This document shows positions 54,799-62,236 of a stretch of 64,000 bases of DNA, piece after piece. The DNA lies in NCBI GenBank assembly GCA_016182785.1, contig JACPFU010000007.1:1-64000 (forward strand), given 5' to 3'. Source of the DNA: Lysobacterales bacterium (GTDB lineage Bacteria > Pseudomonadota > Gammaproteobacteria > Xanthomonadales > Ahniellaceae). The notes under the pieces are model-generated. The model did no database searches. It was given only the letters and a program-made list of their open reading frames with translations, and was not told where the DNA came from. Position numbers and translations under genes: made by a program. The stretch's first letter is position 1. Each line of letters begins with the position of its first letter.

Positions 54799-55860
54799 AT
54801 GACCACCAAGACGTTCGTGAAGCCCCTCTCCGCGATGGAGGCCCGCTTCGAGGCACAGAAGATCGCGTTCGGCCCGGTGGTGTTCCAGTGCGTGCGCATC
54901 GCGCGCCAGTGGGGCGTGCTGGCACGGCTCGACCAGGCAGCCGCGGGCTGCAGCATCGCCGAACTGGCGCAGCAATTGCAGCGCAGCGAATACGCGCTGA
55001 GCGTGCTGCTCGAAACCTGTCTGAGCGCCGGTGTGGTCAGCCTCGACGACGACCGCTACCGCATCGAGAAGACCGGGCAGCTGCTGCTGCACGACGAGCT
55101 GACGCGGGTGAATCTCGAGTTCGTGCAGGAGATCTGCTACGCCGGCATGGCCGACCTCGAGGCCGCGCTGATCGAGGCGCGCCCGGCCGGTCTGCACCAT
55201 CTGGGTCCGTGGCCGACGGTGTATCCGGGCCTGCGTGACCTGCCCGCAGCGGCCAAGCGCGCCTGGTTCGACTTCGATCACCACTACTCCGATTCGGCGT
55301 TCGCGATGGCGCTTCCGCACGTGTTCGCCAAGCGCCCGGCGCGACTGATGGACATCGGCGCCAACACCGGCAAGTGGGCGCGGCATTGCCTGGAATACGA
55401 CGCGTCGGTGCACCTGACCCTGGTCGACCTGCCGGAGCAAATCGGTGTCGCGCGCGCCAACCTGCAGGACCACGCGCCGCGCGTCGACTACTGCGAGGTC
55501 GACGTGCTCGATGCCGCCACGCCGTTCCCGGGCGGCCAGGACGCGATCTGGATGAGCCAGTTCCTGAGCTGCTTCAGCACCGCGACCATGGCCACGATCC
55601 TGCGCCGCGCCGCCGCCAGCCTGAATCCGGACGGGCGCGTGTTCGTGCTCGACACCTTCTGGGATCGGCAGCGCTTCGACATCGCCGCCTACTGCATCAT
55701 CAACACCTCGCCGTACTTCACCGCGATCGCCAACGGCGTCAGCAAGATGTACCGGGCGCAGGAGTACATCGAACTGGCGACGGCCGCCGGGCTGCGCCTG
55801 GTCGACATTCGCGACGACATCGGACTCAGCCACAGCCTGCTCAGTTTCACGCGCGCCTGA
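54799..55860 (+). CDS. SAM-dependent methyltransferase, O-methyltransferase type
   Basis: This 353-residue protein has an N-terminal winged-helix-like dimerisation part (about residues 30-110; CSIAELAQQLQRSEYALSVL) and a C-terminal Rossmann methyltransferase with LMDIGANTGKWARHCL as the SAM loop, then LTLVDLPEQ and a late LNPDGRVFVLDTFW. This is the layout of methyltransferase_2 enzymes acting on small molecules. Substrate is unknown. ATG 54799 keeps a normal N-terminus. It is followed 42 bp later by pfp in the same direction. Whether it belongs with the pigment genes further right cannot be told from this. Confidence 0.87.
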   Translation: MTTKTFVKPLSAMEARFEAQKIAFGPVVFQCVRIARQWGVLARLDQAAAGCSIAELAQQLQRSEYALSVLLETCLSAGVVSLDDDRYRIEKTGQLLLHDELTRVNLEFVQEICYAGMADLEAALIEARPAGLHHLGPWPTVYPGLRDLPAAAKRAWFDFDHHYSDSAFAMALPHVFAKRPARLMDIGANTGKWARHCLEYDASVHLTLVDLPEQIGVARANLQDHAPRVDYCEVDVLDAATPFPGGQDAIWMSQFLSCFSTATMATILRRAAASLNPDGRVFVLDTFWDRQRFDIAAYCIINTSPYFTAIANGVSKMYRAQEYIELATAAGLRLVDIRDDIGLSHSLLSFTRA

Positions 55861-55902
55861 GGCCGGCGCGCAGCCAACGCACACCGCAACAAGGAGGAAC
55901 AC

Positions 55903-57171
55903 ATGGGCGCGGGAAACCTGCTGTACGCCCAGTCGGGCGGCCCGACTGCTGTGATCAACGCCACCGCCGCCGGCGTGCTCGACGCCGCGCGCAAGCAGCG
56001 CAAGACGATCGGCAAGGTATTCGCCGCGCGCAACGGCATCCTCGGCGCGTTGCGCGAGCAGCTCTACGATCTGTCTGCGTTCGACGCCGCGCGCACGCGG
56101 CAATTGCGCACCACACCGGGTAGCGCCTTTGGTTCCTGTCGCTTCAAGCTCAAGGGCATCGACGAGAGCCGCGCCCACTACGAACGCCTGATCGCGGTCT
56201 GTCGCGCGCACGACATCCGCTACTTCCTCTACAACGGTGGCAACGACTCGGCCGACACCGCCCACAAGATCTCGCAGATCGCCGAGCAGCTGGGCTACGG
56301 CCTGCATGCCATCGGCGTGCCGAAGACGGTCGACAATGATCTGGTCATCACCGACAACTGCCCCGGTTTCGGTTCGGCGGCGAAATACACCGCGATCTCG
56401 ATGCTCGAAGCCAGCATCGACGTCGAGGCGATGTTCGACTCCTCGACCAAGGTATTCGTGCTCGAAGTGATGGGCCGCCACGCCGGCTGGCTTGCCGCTG
56501 CGGCCGGGTTGGCGGGCAACAGCGCGGACGAGCCGCCGCAGATCATCCTGTTTCCGGAAGTGCCGTTCGACGAAGCCCGGTTCCTGGCCGCGGTGAAGCG
56601 CAGTGTCGAGCGCAACGGCTACTGCTCGATCGCGGTCTCCGAAGGCGTGCGCTACGCCGACGGCAGGTTGCTCGCCGAGGCCGGCACGCGCGATGCGTTC
56701 GGCCATGCCCAACTCGGCGGCGCCGGCGAGCTGATCGCCAAACTCGTGCGCGACCGTCATGGCTACAAGTACCACTTCGCGGTGCCCGACTACCTGCAAC
56801 GCGCGGCCCGCCACATCGCCTCGAAGACCGACGACGAGCAGGCCTACGCCGTCGGCGTCGCGGCGGTGCAGTACGCCGCAGCCGGCATGAACGCGGTGAT
56901 GCCGATCATCCGCCGCGTTGCGCAGTCGCCGTACCGCTGGAAGATCGAGCCGGCACCGCTGGCGAAGATCGCCAACCACGAGAAAATGATGCCGAAGAAC
57001 TTCATCCGCGCCGATGGCTACGGCATCACCAAGGCCTGCCGCAACTACCTCGAACCGCTGATCGCCGGCGAAGCCTGCCCGCCCTACGCCCGCGGCATCC
57101 CGAGCTACCTGCGCGTGCCGCGCAAGTTCATCAAACGCAAGCTCGCGGAGTATGTGGTCGCGGACAAGTGA
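55903..57171 (+). CDS. pfp: Pyrophosphate-dependent phosphofructokinase
   Basis: This 422-residue enzyme phosphorylates fructose 6-phosphate with pyrophosphate, reversibly, in glycolysis and gluconeogenesis. YAQSGGPTAVINATAAG is the donor-binding loop, and YNGGNDSADTA has Asn-Asp where ATP-type enzymes have Asp-Gly, which marks the PPi-dependent class. PKTVDNDL carries the catalytic Asp, and MGRHAGWLA follows. An AAGGAGGA ribosome site is just before the ATG. It follows the methyltransferase gene. The call is firm, and the PPi specificity is inferred from the motif. Confidence 0.95.
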   Translation: MGAGNLLYAQSGGPTAVINATAAGVLDAARKQRKTIGKVFAARNGILGALREQLYDLSAFDAARTRQLRTTPGSAFGSCRFKLKGIDESRAHYERLIAVCRAHDIRYFLYNGGNDSADTAHKISQIAEQLGYGLHAIGVPKTVDNDLVITDNCPGFGSAAKYTAISMLEASIDVEAMFDSSTKVFVLEVMGRHAGWLAAAAGLAGNSADEPPQIILFPEVPFDEARFLAAVKRSVERNGYCSIAVSEGVRYADGRLLAEAGTRDAFGHAQLGGAGELIAKLVRDRHGYKYHFAVPDYLQRAARHIASKTDDEQAYAVGVAAVQYAAAGMNAVMPIIRRVAQSPYRWKIEPAPLAKIANHEKMMPKNFIRADGYGITKACRNYLEPLIAGEACPPYARGIPSYLRVPRKFIKRKLAEYVVADK

Positions 57172-57248
57172 GCGACGGTGCACGTGGTATTCGGGTTACC
57201 ATGCCGTGCCGGGCGAATTCCGGTCTGGGCCCAGCAGACGGAGGGTAT

Positions 57249-57479
57249 ATGGCAACGATCAAGAAGCGGGCAAAGGCACCCGCGCGCAAGTCCGCCGCTG
57301 CAGCACGCGAGCGGGTCGCGGTCGTGCTCTCTCCGGAACAGGCGGTCAGTGCGTATTTTCGCGACCATCCGAAACCGGCGAGTGCCGGCCCGATTCGCGC
57401 CGCTGACACCGCATCCGGTCGTGGTTTGGTGAAGTTCCGGATGGGTGCCAGCGCACTCAGGGTCGCCAAGGCCCGGTGA
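57249..57479 (+). CDS. Small basic protein before TIR-like gene
   Basis: This 76-residue protein starts at ATG 57249 with the strong site GGAGGGT. It is rich in Lys and Arg at the start (IKKRAKAPARKSAAAARERV), then reads VVLSPEQAVSAYFRDHP and ends FRMGASALRVAKAR. It has no cysteine and no recognised domain. It precedes the TIR-like gene by 3 bp, so the two are coupled. It may be an antitoxin-like or targeting partner; this is an inference from the arrangement. Confidence 0.7.
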   Translation: MATIKKRAKAPARKSAAAARERVAVVLSPEQAVSAYFRDHPKPASAGPIRAADTASGRGLVKFRMGASALRVAKAR

Positions 57480-57482
57480 CGC

Positions 57483-58109
57483 GTGGCGCGAGGGACTCGC
57501 AGGGTATTCATCAATTGCCCATTCGACTCCGCATACTGGCCGCTGATGGAGGCGCTCGTGTTCGGTGTGGTTGGCTGTGGCTTCGAGCCGGTCTCCGCGT
57601 TGCAGGAAGGGGACAGCGGCGCGCCGCGCATCGAACGGATTGCGCGGTTGATCGCAAGCGCGCAATTCGGCATCCACGATCTTTCCCGGGTTGGTCTGGA
57701 CGATCGCAGTGGTCTGCCCAGATTCAACATGCCGTTTGAACTGGGGATGGACTTGGGCTGCCGAGCATTTGGTTCGAAGGCTCAGCGACGCAAGAAGATC
57801 CTGATCCTCGACTCGGAGCGTTACCGCTACCAGGTTTTCCTGTCAGATATCGCTGGGCAGGACATTCGCGATCACGGCAACAGCATCTCGCGTCTGTTCA
57901 AGATCGTGCGAGAGTTTCTGGGTTCGCGAGCACACGCCAGAGTCACGCCCGGGCAGCGATGGCTGGAGACCCAGTTCCAGGCATTCACCGACGCATTGCC
58001 AAGCCTCTGTGAACGGTCTGGCCTGGAGCGGCAAGCGCTGGCATTCCCCGATTTTGTCCGATACGCCACGTCCTGGGTGGCCCGGGCGCGGAAGCCTGAC
58101 GGCGCGTGA
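57483..58109 (+). CDS. TIR/deoxyribosyltransferase-like protein
   Basis: This 208-residue protein starts at GTG 57483. It has a conserved family pattern: VFINCPFDSAYWPLMEALVF, then RIERIARLIASAQFGIHDLS, then LPRFNMPFELGMDLGCRAFG, and later KKILILDSERYRYQVFLSDI. The fold suggested is of the TIR/nucleoside-deoxyribosyltransferase kind, with FNMPFELGMDLG supplying a Glu where NAD-cleaving TIR enzymes have their catalytic Glu. Relatives occur in defence contexts, usually without a described function. It follows the small basic gene by 3 bp. Enzyme activity is not proven from sequence. Confidence 0.75.
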   Translation: MARGTRRVFINCPFDSAYWPLMEALVFGVVGCGFEPVSALQEGDSGAPRIERIARLIASAQFGIHDLSRVGLDDRSGLPRFNMPFELGMDLGCRAFGSKAQRRKKILILDSERYRYQVFLSDIAGQDIRDHGNSISRLFKIVREFLGSRAHARVTPGQRWLETQFQAFTDALPSLCERSGLERQALAFPDFVRYATSWVARARKPDGA

Positions 58110-58248
58110 TCATGTCGGAGGACCAATGCTGCGAACTGCAGCGTGACAATCAGCAGACGGCGGGCCGGTCCGTCGTCAGGTCAGGTGCGGGGGCGCCTGG
58201 CCGGGAGACCGGCGTAATTCTGGAATGGGTAACCAATTGGGGGCAGTG

Positions 58249-59055
58249 ATGTTGTCGAGCAGGAATTGGATGAAGTGCATGCTGTTGGCGTGGGCGATGT
58301 GGGCGGCGGTGGCCGTGGCCGCGGAGGAGGCCAAGCCGATGACCAATGCCGATGTGCTGTCGATGGTGGAGGCGAAGCTGCCGGAGTCGACGATCGTGCT
58401 GGCGGTGGCGGGAGCGAAACCCGATTTCGATACCAGCGCCGCGGGCCTGATCGAACTCTCGAAGCGCAAGGTGCCGACGGCCATCGTCGAGGCGATGATC
58501 AAGGCAGCATCGGGTGGCGGCACGGCGCAGGCAGCACAGGGCGATGGAATCTCGCCCGAGGAGATCAGCGTCGACGATGGCACCAGCGTGCAACAGATGC
58601 GCTACCTGACGCCGAACATGCGCCAGGCGGTGCGCGCCTTCGGTTATGGCGGCGTCGCGCAATACGCTTCGTTGAACGGAGCGACCGCGGCTCTGCGTCT
58701 TGCGTCGAACCAGCCGCGCTTCGTGGTGGCGGTGCCGAAGAATGCGCAGGCGCAAAGTTACGTCACGCTGGTGAACCTGGCGGTCCGGCGCAACGGCACG
58801 CGCGAGGTCATGGTCGGTGGCGGCTATCTGAGCTATTCCACCGGCATCAACAAGGACCGCGTGGTGGCGATGAGCGACCGCACGCTCGACGACCAGTCGC
58901 GCGCGCCCACGGGCTACGAACTGCACGAAATCGCGCCAGCGGCGGAACTCGCTCCGGGCGAATATGCGGTCGTGCTCTACAACAGCGAAGTCAAGGTTGC
59001 CGGCTGGTTCGTCTCCGGCCGCGACAGCTACTTCGACTTCGGGATTGATGGCTGA
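58249..59055 (+). CDS. Exported protein of unknown function
   Basis: This protein of 268 residues has a signal peptide in MKCMLLAWAMWAAVAVAAEE. Three ATG codons (58225, 58249, 58270) are possible; 58249 has GGGGG seven bases before it and 58270 has AGGA six bases before it. The mature part opens MTNADVLSMVEAKLPESTIV, a motif seen in other exported proteins of this group, and the middle part is helical, with a beta-rich C-terminal domain from about residue 120 (PRFVVAVPKNAQAQSYVTLV). It ends SYFDFGIDG. I do not recognise a function. Two hairpins follow its stop. Confidence 0.82.
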   Translation: MLSSRNWMKCMLLAWAMWAAVAVAAEEAKPMTNADVLSMVEAKLPESTIVLAVAGAKPDFDTSAAGLIELSKRKVPTAIVEAMIKAASGGGTAQAAQGDGISPEEISVDDGTSVQQMRYLTPNMRQAVRAFGYGGVAQYASLNGATAALRLASNQPRFVVAVPKNAQAQSYVTLVNLAVRRNGTREVMVGGGYLSYSTGINKDRVVAMSDRTLDDQSRAPTGYELHEIAPAAELAPGEYAVVLYNSEVKVAGWFVSGRDSYFDFGIDG

Positions 59056-59063
59056 GCCTGCGC

Positions 59064-59124
59064 TCCGGCGGTTGGCCGCCGGACGCCTCCGACCACCGCC
59101 GCGTTGAATTGCGGCGGTGGTCGG
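59064..59124. repeat. Two consecutive perfect hairpins after the exported-protein gene
   Basis: The first is TCCGGCGG-TTGG-CCGCCGGA (59064-59083). The second has a 14-bp stem, CCGACCACCGCCGC with GCGGCGGTGGTCGG, and an 8-base loop (59089-59124). No T tract follows, so these may be a terminator or a REP-like palindrome. Confidence 0.6.
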
Positions 59125-59205
59125 CGACGGGGCTTCCGGGAGTTTCGAGGACCGGTGCCATCTTCTGCTGCAGGCTTCGCCGCAGGCAGTTTCCCGGGCC
59201 GTACC

Positions 59206-59427
59206 ATGATCCATCGCCATCTCAACCATCAGGATTTCACCCTCGCCGCGATCGATGATCTGATCGCGCGCGGGCGACGTTCGGATTGGGCGGAGTTGTA
59301 CCGGGCGTTGCTGGCCGATCCGGCCGTGGCGGCCAAGGTGTTGCAGGTCTGCGCGCCGAAGATTGTCGATCCCTATGCGCAGCGCTATCACTTCTGGAAT
59401 GGCTATGTCTCGCGCCGACGCGCCTGA
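59206..59427 (+). CDS. Small protein of unknown function
   Basis: This 73-residue protein starts at ATG 59206 (MIHRHLNHQDFTLAAIDDLI) and is mostly helical. It ends with VLQVCAPKIVDPYAQRYHFW followed by a few residues. The codon use is like that of its neighbours and there is no signal peptide. An in-frame upstream ATG at 59104 adds a Gly/Arg-rich stretch that lies in the hairpin region, so it is rejected. The family is not recognised. Between it and the pigment cluster lies a 215-bp gap without other coding. Confidence 0.6.
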   Translation: MIHRHLNHQDFTLAAIDDLIARGRRSDWAELYRALLADPAVAAKVLQVCAPKIVDPYAQRYHFWNGYVSRRRA

Positions 59428-59642
59428 TCGGACCGGCGGACGATGCTGCTGAGGCCAGTGGAGTGGCGGCCGCACGGTAGCGACCGGTTCCTGGGGCCGG
59501 TGCCTCACGCCACCACGGCCGGTTTGCGGCGGTTCTGCTAGCATGCCGGCCCTTCCGGGGGCTGCCTGCATCGAGGTGTTCGGGGTGACATGAGGTCGCC
59601 GCGAGTGCCGGGCATGCCATTTTCCCAGCCTGCACGAACGTC

Positions 59643-60386
59643 ATGGATCCTCGCTTCACCCTCCACCAATGGGCTGCCTGGGCGCCGGGCCTGACTGATT
59701 CTGCCGCGTGGCAGGACTGGTTTGCGGCGCCGTGCGCGGTGGTCGGGGAAGACCTGCCCGTGCTCAGCGAGATGCCGGCGATGATGCGGCGTCGGGTCGA
59801 GCGCTTGGGGCGTGCGGCGTTGCAGGTTGCGTATCGGGCGCTGCAGGGTGCGCCGGCCTGCCCGGCGGTGTTCGCGTCGCGCTACGGCGACATGCAGCGC
59901 TCGGTCGACCTGATGCGACAACTGGCGAACGACGGCGCGGTGTCGCCGACCGCGTTCAGCATGTCGGTGCACAACGCGTTCGCGGCGCTGTTCTCGATCG
60001 CGCGCGGCGACCGCTCCAACTACAGCGCGGTGGCGGCCGGTGCCGAGACCGCGGAATGTGCGCTGGTCGAGGCCATCGGCCTGCTCGCCGAGGGCGCGCC
60101 CGAGGTGCTGGTGGTCTATTACGACGAACCGCTGCCAGAACCGTTGCAGGGTTTCTCGCCGCCGGGCGAGTTCCTGCGTGCCTGGGCCTGCCGCATCGGC
60201 CCGGCCACCGAGTCCGGCATCGGCTACACGTTGCAGGCGCCGGTTGCGCCAGCGGATGTCGACGCCGACGCTGATGCGACCACCGCGATCCCCGCCGACC
60301 TGCAACTGCTGCGCTTTCTCACCGGAGCGCAGGCATCGCACCGGCGCGTGGTCGAGGGCCGCCAGTGGTTATGGAGGCGCGCGTGA
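59643..60386 (+). CDS. Beta-ketoacyl-synthase-like chain-length factor of aryl-polyene/xanthomonadin type
   Basis: This 247-residue protein resembles the chain-length-factor subunits of aryl-polyene clusters: shorter than a full ketosynthase, with CPAVFASRYGDMQRSVDLMR, then PTAFSMSVHNAFAALFSIAR and SNYSAVAAGAETAECALVEA. The catalytic Cys of a ketosynthase is absent, as in chain-length factors. It should pair with a ketosynthase encoded outside the window. It is the first gene of the right-hand cluster, and its stop overlaps the acyltransferase start. Confidence 0.85.
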   Translation: MDPRFTLHQWAAWAPGLTDSAAWQDWFAAPCAVVGEDLPVLSEMPAMMRRRVERLGRAALQVAYRALQGAPACPAVFASRYGDMQRSVDLMRQLANDGAVSPTAFSMSVHNAFAALFSIARGDRSNYSAVAAGAETAECALVEAIGLLAEGAPEVLVVYYDEPLPEPLQGFSPPGEFLRAWACRIGPATESGIGYTLQAPVAPADVDADADATTAIPADLQLLRFLTGAQASHRRVVEGRQWLWRRA

Positions 60387-61165
60387 TCGCGCCGTTCGAT
60401 CGCGGCTGGCGCGTGATCGCGACCGGCATCGCGTTCTCGACCTTTGGCATCGGCGGCTTGCTGCTGCGGCTGGTCTACTTTCCCCTGCTCGATCTCGCGG
60501 TCCGCGACCGTGCGCGCAAGGCCCGGCTGGCGCGGGCGATGGTGAAGCGCAGTTTCGCCGGACACATCGAGCTGATGCGCGTGCTCGGCATCCTGCGCTA
60601 CACCATCACCGGCGCCGAGAAACTGCGCCGCGAGGGCCTGCTGATCCTGGCCAACCATCCGACCCTGATCGATGTCGTGTTCCTGGTTTCGCTGGTGCCG
60701 AACGCCGACTGCGTGGTCAAGTCGCGCCTCGCGCGCAATCCGTTCACGCGCGGCCCGGTGCGCGCGACCAACTACCTCTGCAACGACTCCGGCGCCGGCC
60801 TGATCGAGGACTGCATCCGCTCGATCCGCGCCGGCAGCAATCTGGTGATCTTCCCGGAGGGCACGCGCACGCCGCTCGATGGCAGTACGCACCTGCAGCG
60901 CGGCGCCGCGAATGTCGCGGTGCGTGGCGGCATCGATGTCACCCCGGTGCTGATCGACTGCCGCCCGCGCAGCCTGACCAAGGGCCTGCCGTGGTGGCGG
61001 GTGCCGGCAAGGCGCATGCAGTTCAGCATCGAAGTGCGCGACGATATCGCCGTGCAGCCGTTCCTGGTCGCGGCCGAGGGCGAAGCCGCACTCGCGGCAC
61101 GGCGCCTGACCGACCACCTGCAATCCTATTTCGAGACGGAGAAACCCGCCCATGCCGGCGCTTGA
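60383..61165 (+). CDS. Lysophospholipid-acyltransferase-like protein (PlsC family)
   Basis: This 260-residue membrane-associated acyltransferase starts best at GTG 60383, which overlaps the previous stop by 4 bp and has GGAGG five bases upstream; ATG 60371 and GTG 60365 are in-frame alternatives. The catalytic motif is NHPTLID, with the HX4D pair, and FPEGTRT is the acceptor-binding motif. In aryl-polyene clusters such enzymes attach the polyene acyl chain to a lipid. Its end overlaps the first ACP by 14 bp. Substrate is inferred from the neighbourhood. Confidence 0.92.
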   Translation: MIAPFDRGWRVIATGIAFSTFGIGGLLLRLVYFPLLDLAVRDRARKARLARAMVKRSFAGHIELMRVLGILRYTITGAEKLRREGLLILANHPTLIDVVFLVSLVPNADCVVKSRLARNPFTRGPVRATNYLCNDSGAGLIEDCIRSIRAGSNLVIFPEGTRTPLDGSTHLQRGAANVAVRGGIDVTPVLIDCRPRSLTKGLPWWRVPARRMQFSIEVRDDIAVQPFLVAAEGEAALAARRLTDHLQSYFETEKPAHAGA

Positions 61166-61412
61166 AGACGAAATCAAATCCCTGATCATCGAGGCCTTGA
61201 ACCTCGAAGACCTCACCCCAGCCGACATCGACACCGAAGCGCCGCTGTTCGGCGAGGGCCTCGGGCTCGACTCGATCGACGCGCTCGAACTTGGGCTCGC
61301 GCTGCAGCGTCGCTACGGCCTCAGCCTGAGCGCCGATTCCGCCGAGACCAGGCGCCATTTCGCCAGTGTGCGTGCGCTCGCCGACTTCGTCGCCGCCGGC
61401 CGCAGCAAGTGA
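61152..61412 (+). CDS. Acyl carrier protein 1
   Basis: This 86-residue ACP has the phosphopantetheine attachment motif GLGLDSIDALELGLALQ, with Ser in the LDSID core. It begins MPALEDEIKSLIIEALNLED. It should carry the growing polyene chain. It overlaps the acyltransferase gene by 14 bp and is followed 16 bp later by a second ACP, as in aryl-polyene clusters, where two ACPs are usual. Confidence 0.93.
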   Translation: MPALEDEIKSLIIEALNLEDLTPADIDTEAPLFGEGLGLDSIDALELGLALQRRYGLSLSADSAETRRHFASVRALADFVAAGRSK

Positions 61413-61428
61413 TCCACGGAAGCCCGTC

Positions 61429-61686
61429 ATGACCCGACAAGAATTGTTCGACCAGCTCAGCACGATCCTGCAGCAGACCTTCGACATCAGCCCCGAGCGG
61501 ATCAAGCCCGAGTCGCGCCTGTTCGAGGATCTGGACATCGACAGCATCGACGCCGTGGACCTGATCGTGAAACTCAAGCCGCTGGTCGGCAAGCGCCTGC
61601 AACCGGATGCGTTCAAGTCGGTGCGCACGCTCGACGATGTCGTCAACGCGTTGCAGGGCCTGCTGGACGAACCCGCGGCGGGTTGA
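61429..61686 (+). CDS. Acyl carrier protein 2
   Basis: This 85-residue ACP starts at ATG 61429 (MTRQELFDQLSTILQQTFDI). Its attachment motif is DLDIDSIDAVDLIVKL. It is distinct from the first ACP in sequence, so the two are likely to serve different steps (loading and elongation) or different partners. A longer upstream in-frame reading lies inside the first ACP gene and is rejected. The membrane-protein gene follows after 7 bp. Confidence 0.93.
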   Translation: MTRQELFDQLSTILQQTFDISPERIKPESRLFEDLDIDSIDAVDLIVKLKPLVGKRLQPDAFKSVRTLDDVVNALQGLLDEPAAG

Positions 61687-61693
61687 GCGCGCG

Positions 61694-62236
61694 ATGCGCG
61701 TCGTGCTGGTCTCGGTGTTGATGCTTGCCTACCCGGGGCTGGTGTACTTCGGGCTGGCGCGCTTCGAGCCGCGCGTGATCGCGCTGCTGCTGGCGGCGGT
61801 GGCGCTGCTGCGTGCGCTGGCGACGCGCGAGCGCGTCTGGATGGTGGCGGCTGCCGGCGGCATCGCGCTGTCGCTGATCGCCGCAGCTGCGAATGACGCG
61901 ACTGCACTCAAGCTGTACCCGGTGCTGGTCAATGCCAGCCTGCTGGTGTTGTTCGCTGCCAGCCTGCTGCATCCACCCAGCCTGATCGAACGCCTGGCGC
62001 GGCTGCAACAGCCCGACCTGCCACCGGCTGCGGTGGCGTACACGCGCCGCGTCACCCAGGTCTGGTGCGGGTTCTTCGTGCTCAACGGTTCGATCGCGCT
62101 GTACACGGCGCTGTATGCGAGCGCCGCGCTTTGGGCGCTGTACAACGGCCTGGTCGCGTACCTGCTGATGGGCGTGCTGTTCGCCGGAGAGTGGTTGGTG
62201 CGTCGGCGCGTGCGCGGGGTGGTTGCGCATGGCTGA
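61694..62236 (+). CDS. Membrane protein of aryl-polyene/xanthomonadin cluster (COG4648-like)
   Basis: This 180-residue protein has five or six hydrophobic helices (MRVVLVSVLMLAYPGLVYFG, then AAVALLRALATRERV, and a last VAYLLMGVLFAGEWLVRRRV). The middle, LARLQQPDLPPAAVAYTRRV, is a feature shared by COG4648-type membrane proteins in these clusters. It is encoded just after the second ACP and overlaps the ligase gene by 8 bp. Its role is unknown; placement suggests help in lipid-linked polyene assembly. Confidence 0.82.
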   Translation: MRVVLVSVLMLAYPGLVYFGLARFEPRVIALLLAAVALLRALATRERVWMVAAAGGIALSLIAAAANDATALKLYPVLVNASLLVLFAASLLHPPSLIERLARLQQPDLPPAAVAYTRRVTQVWCGFFVLNGSIALYTALYASAALWALYNGLVAYLLMGVLFAGEWLVRRRVRGVVAHG

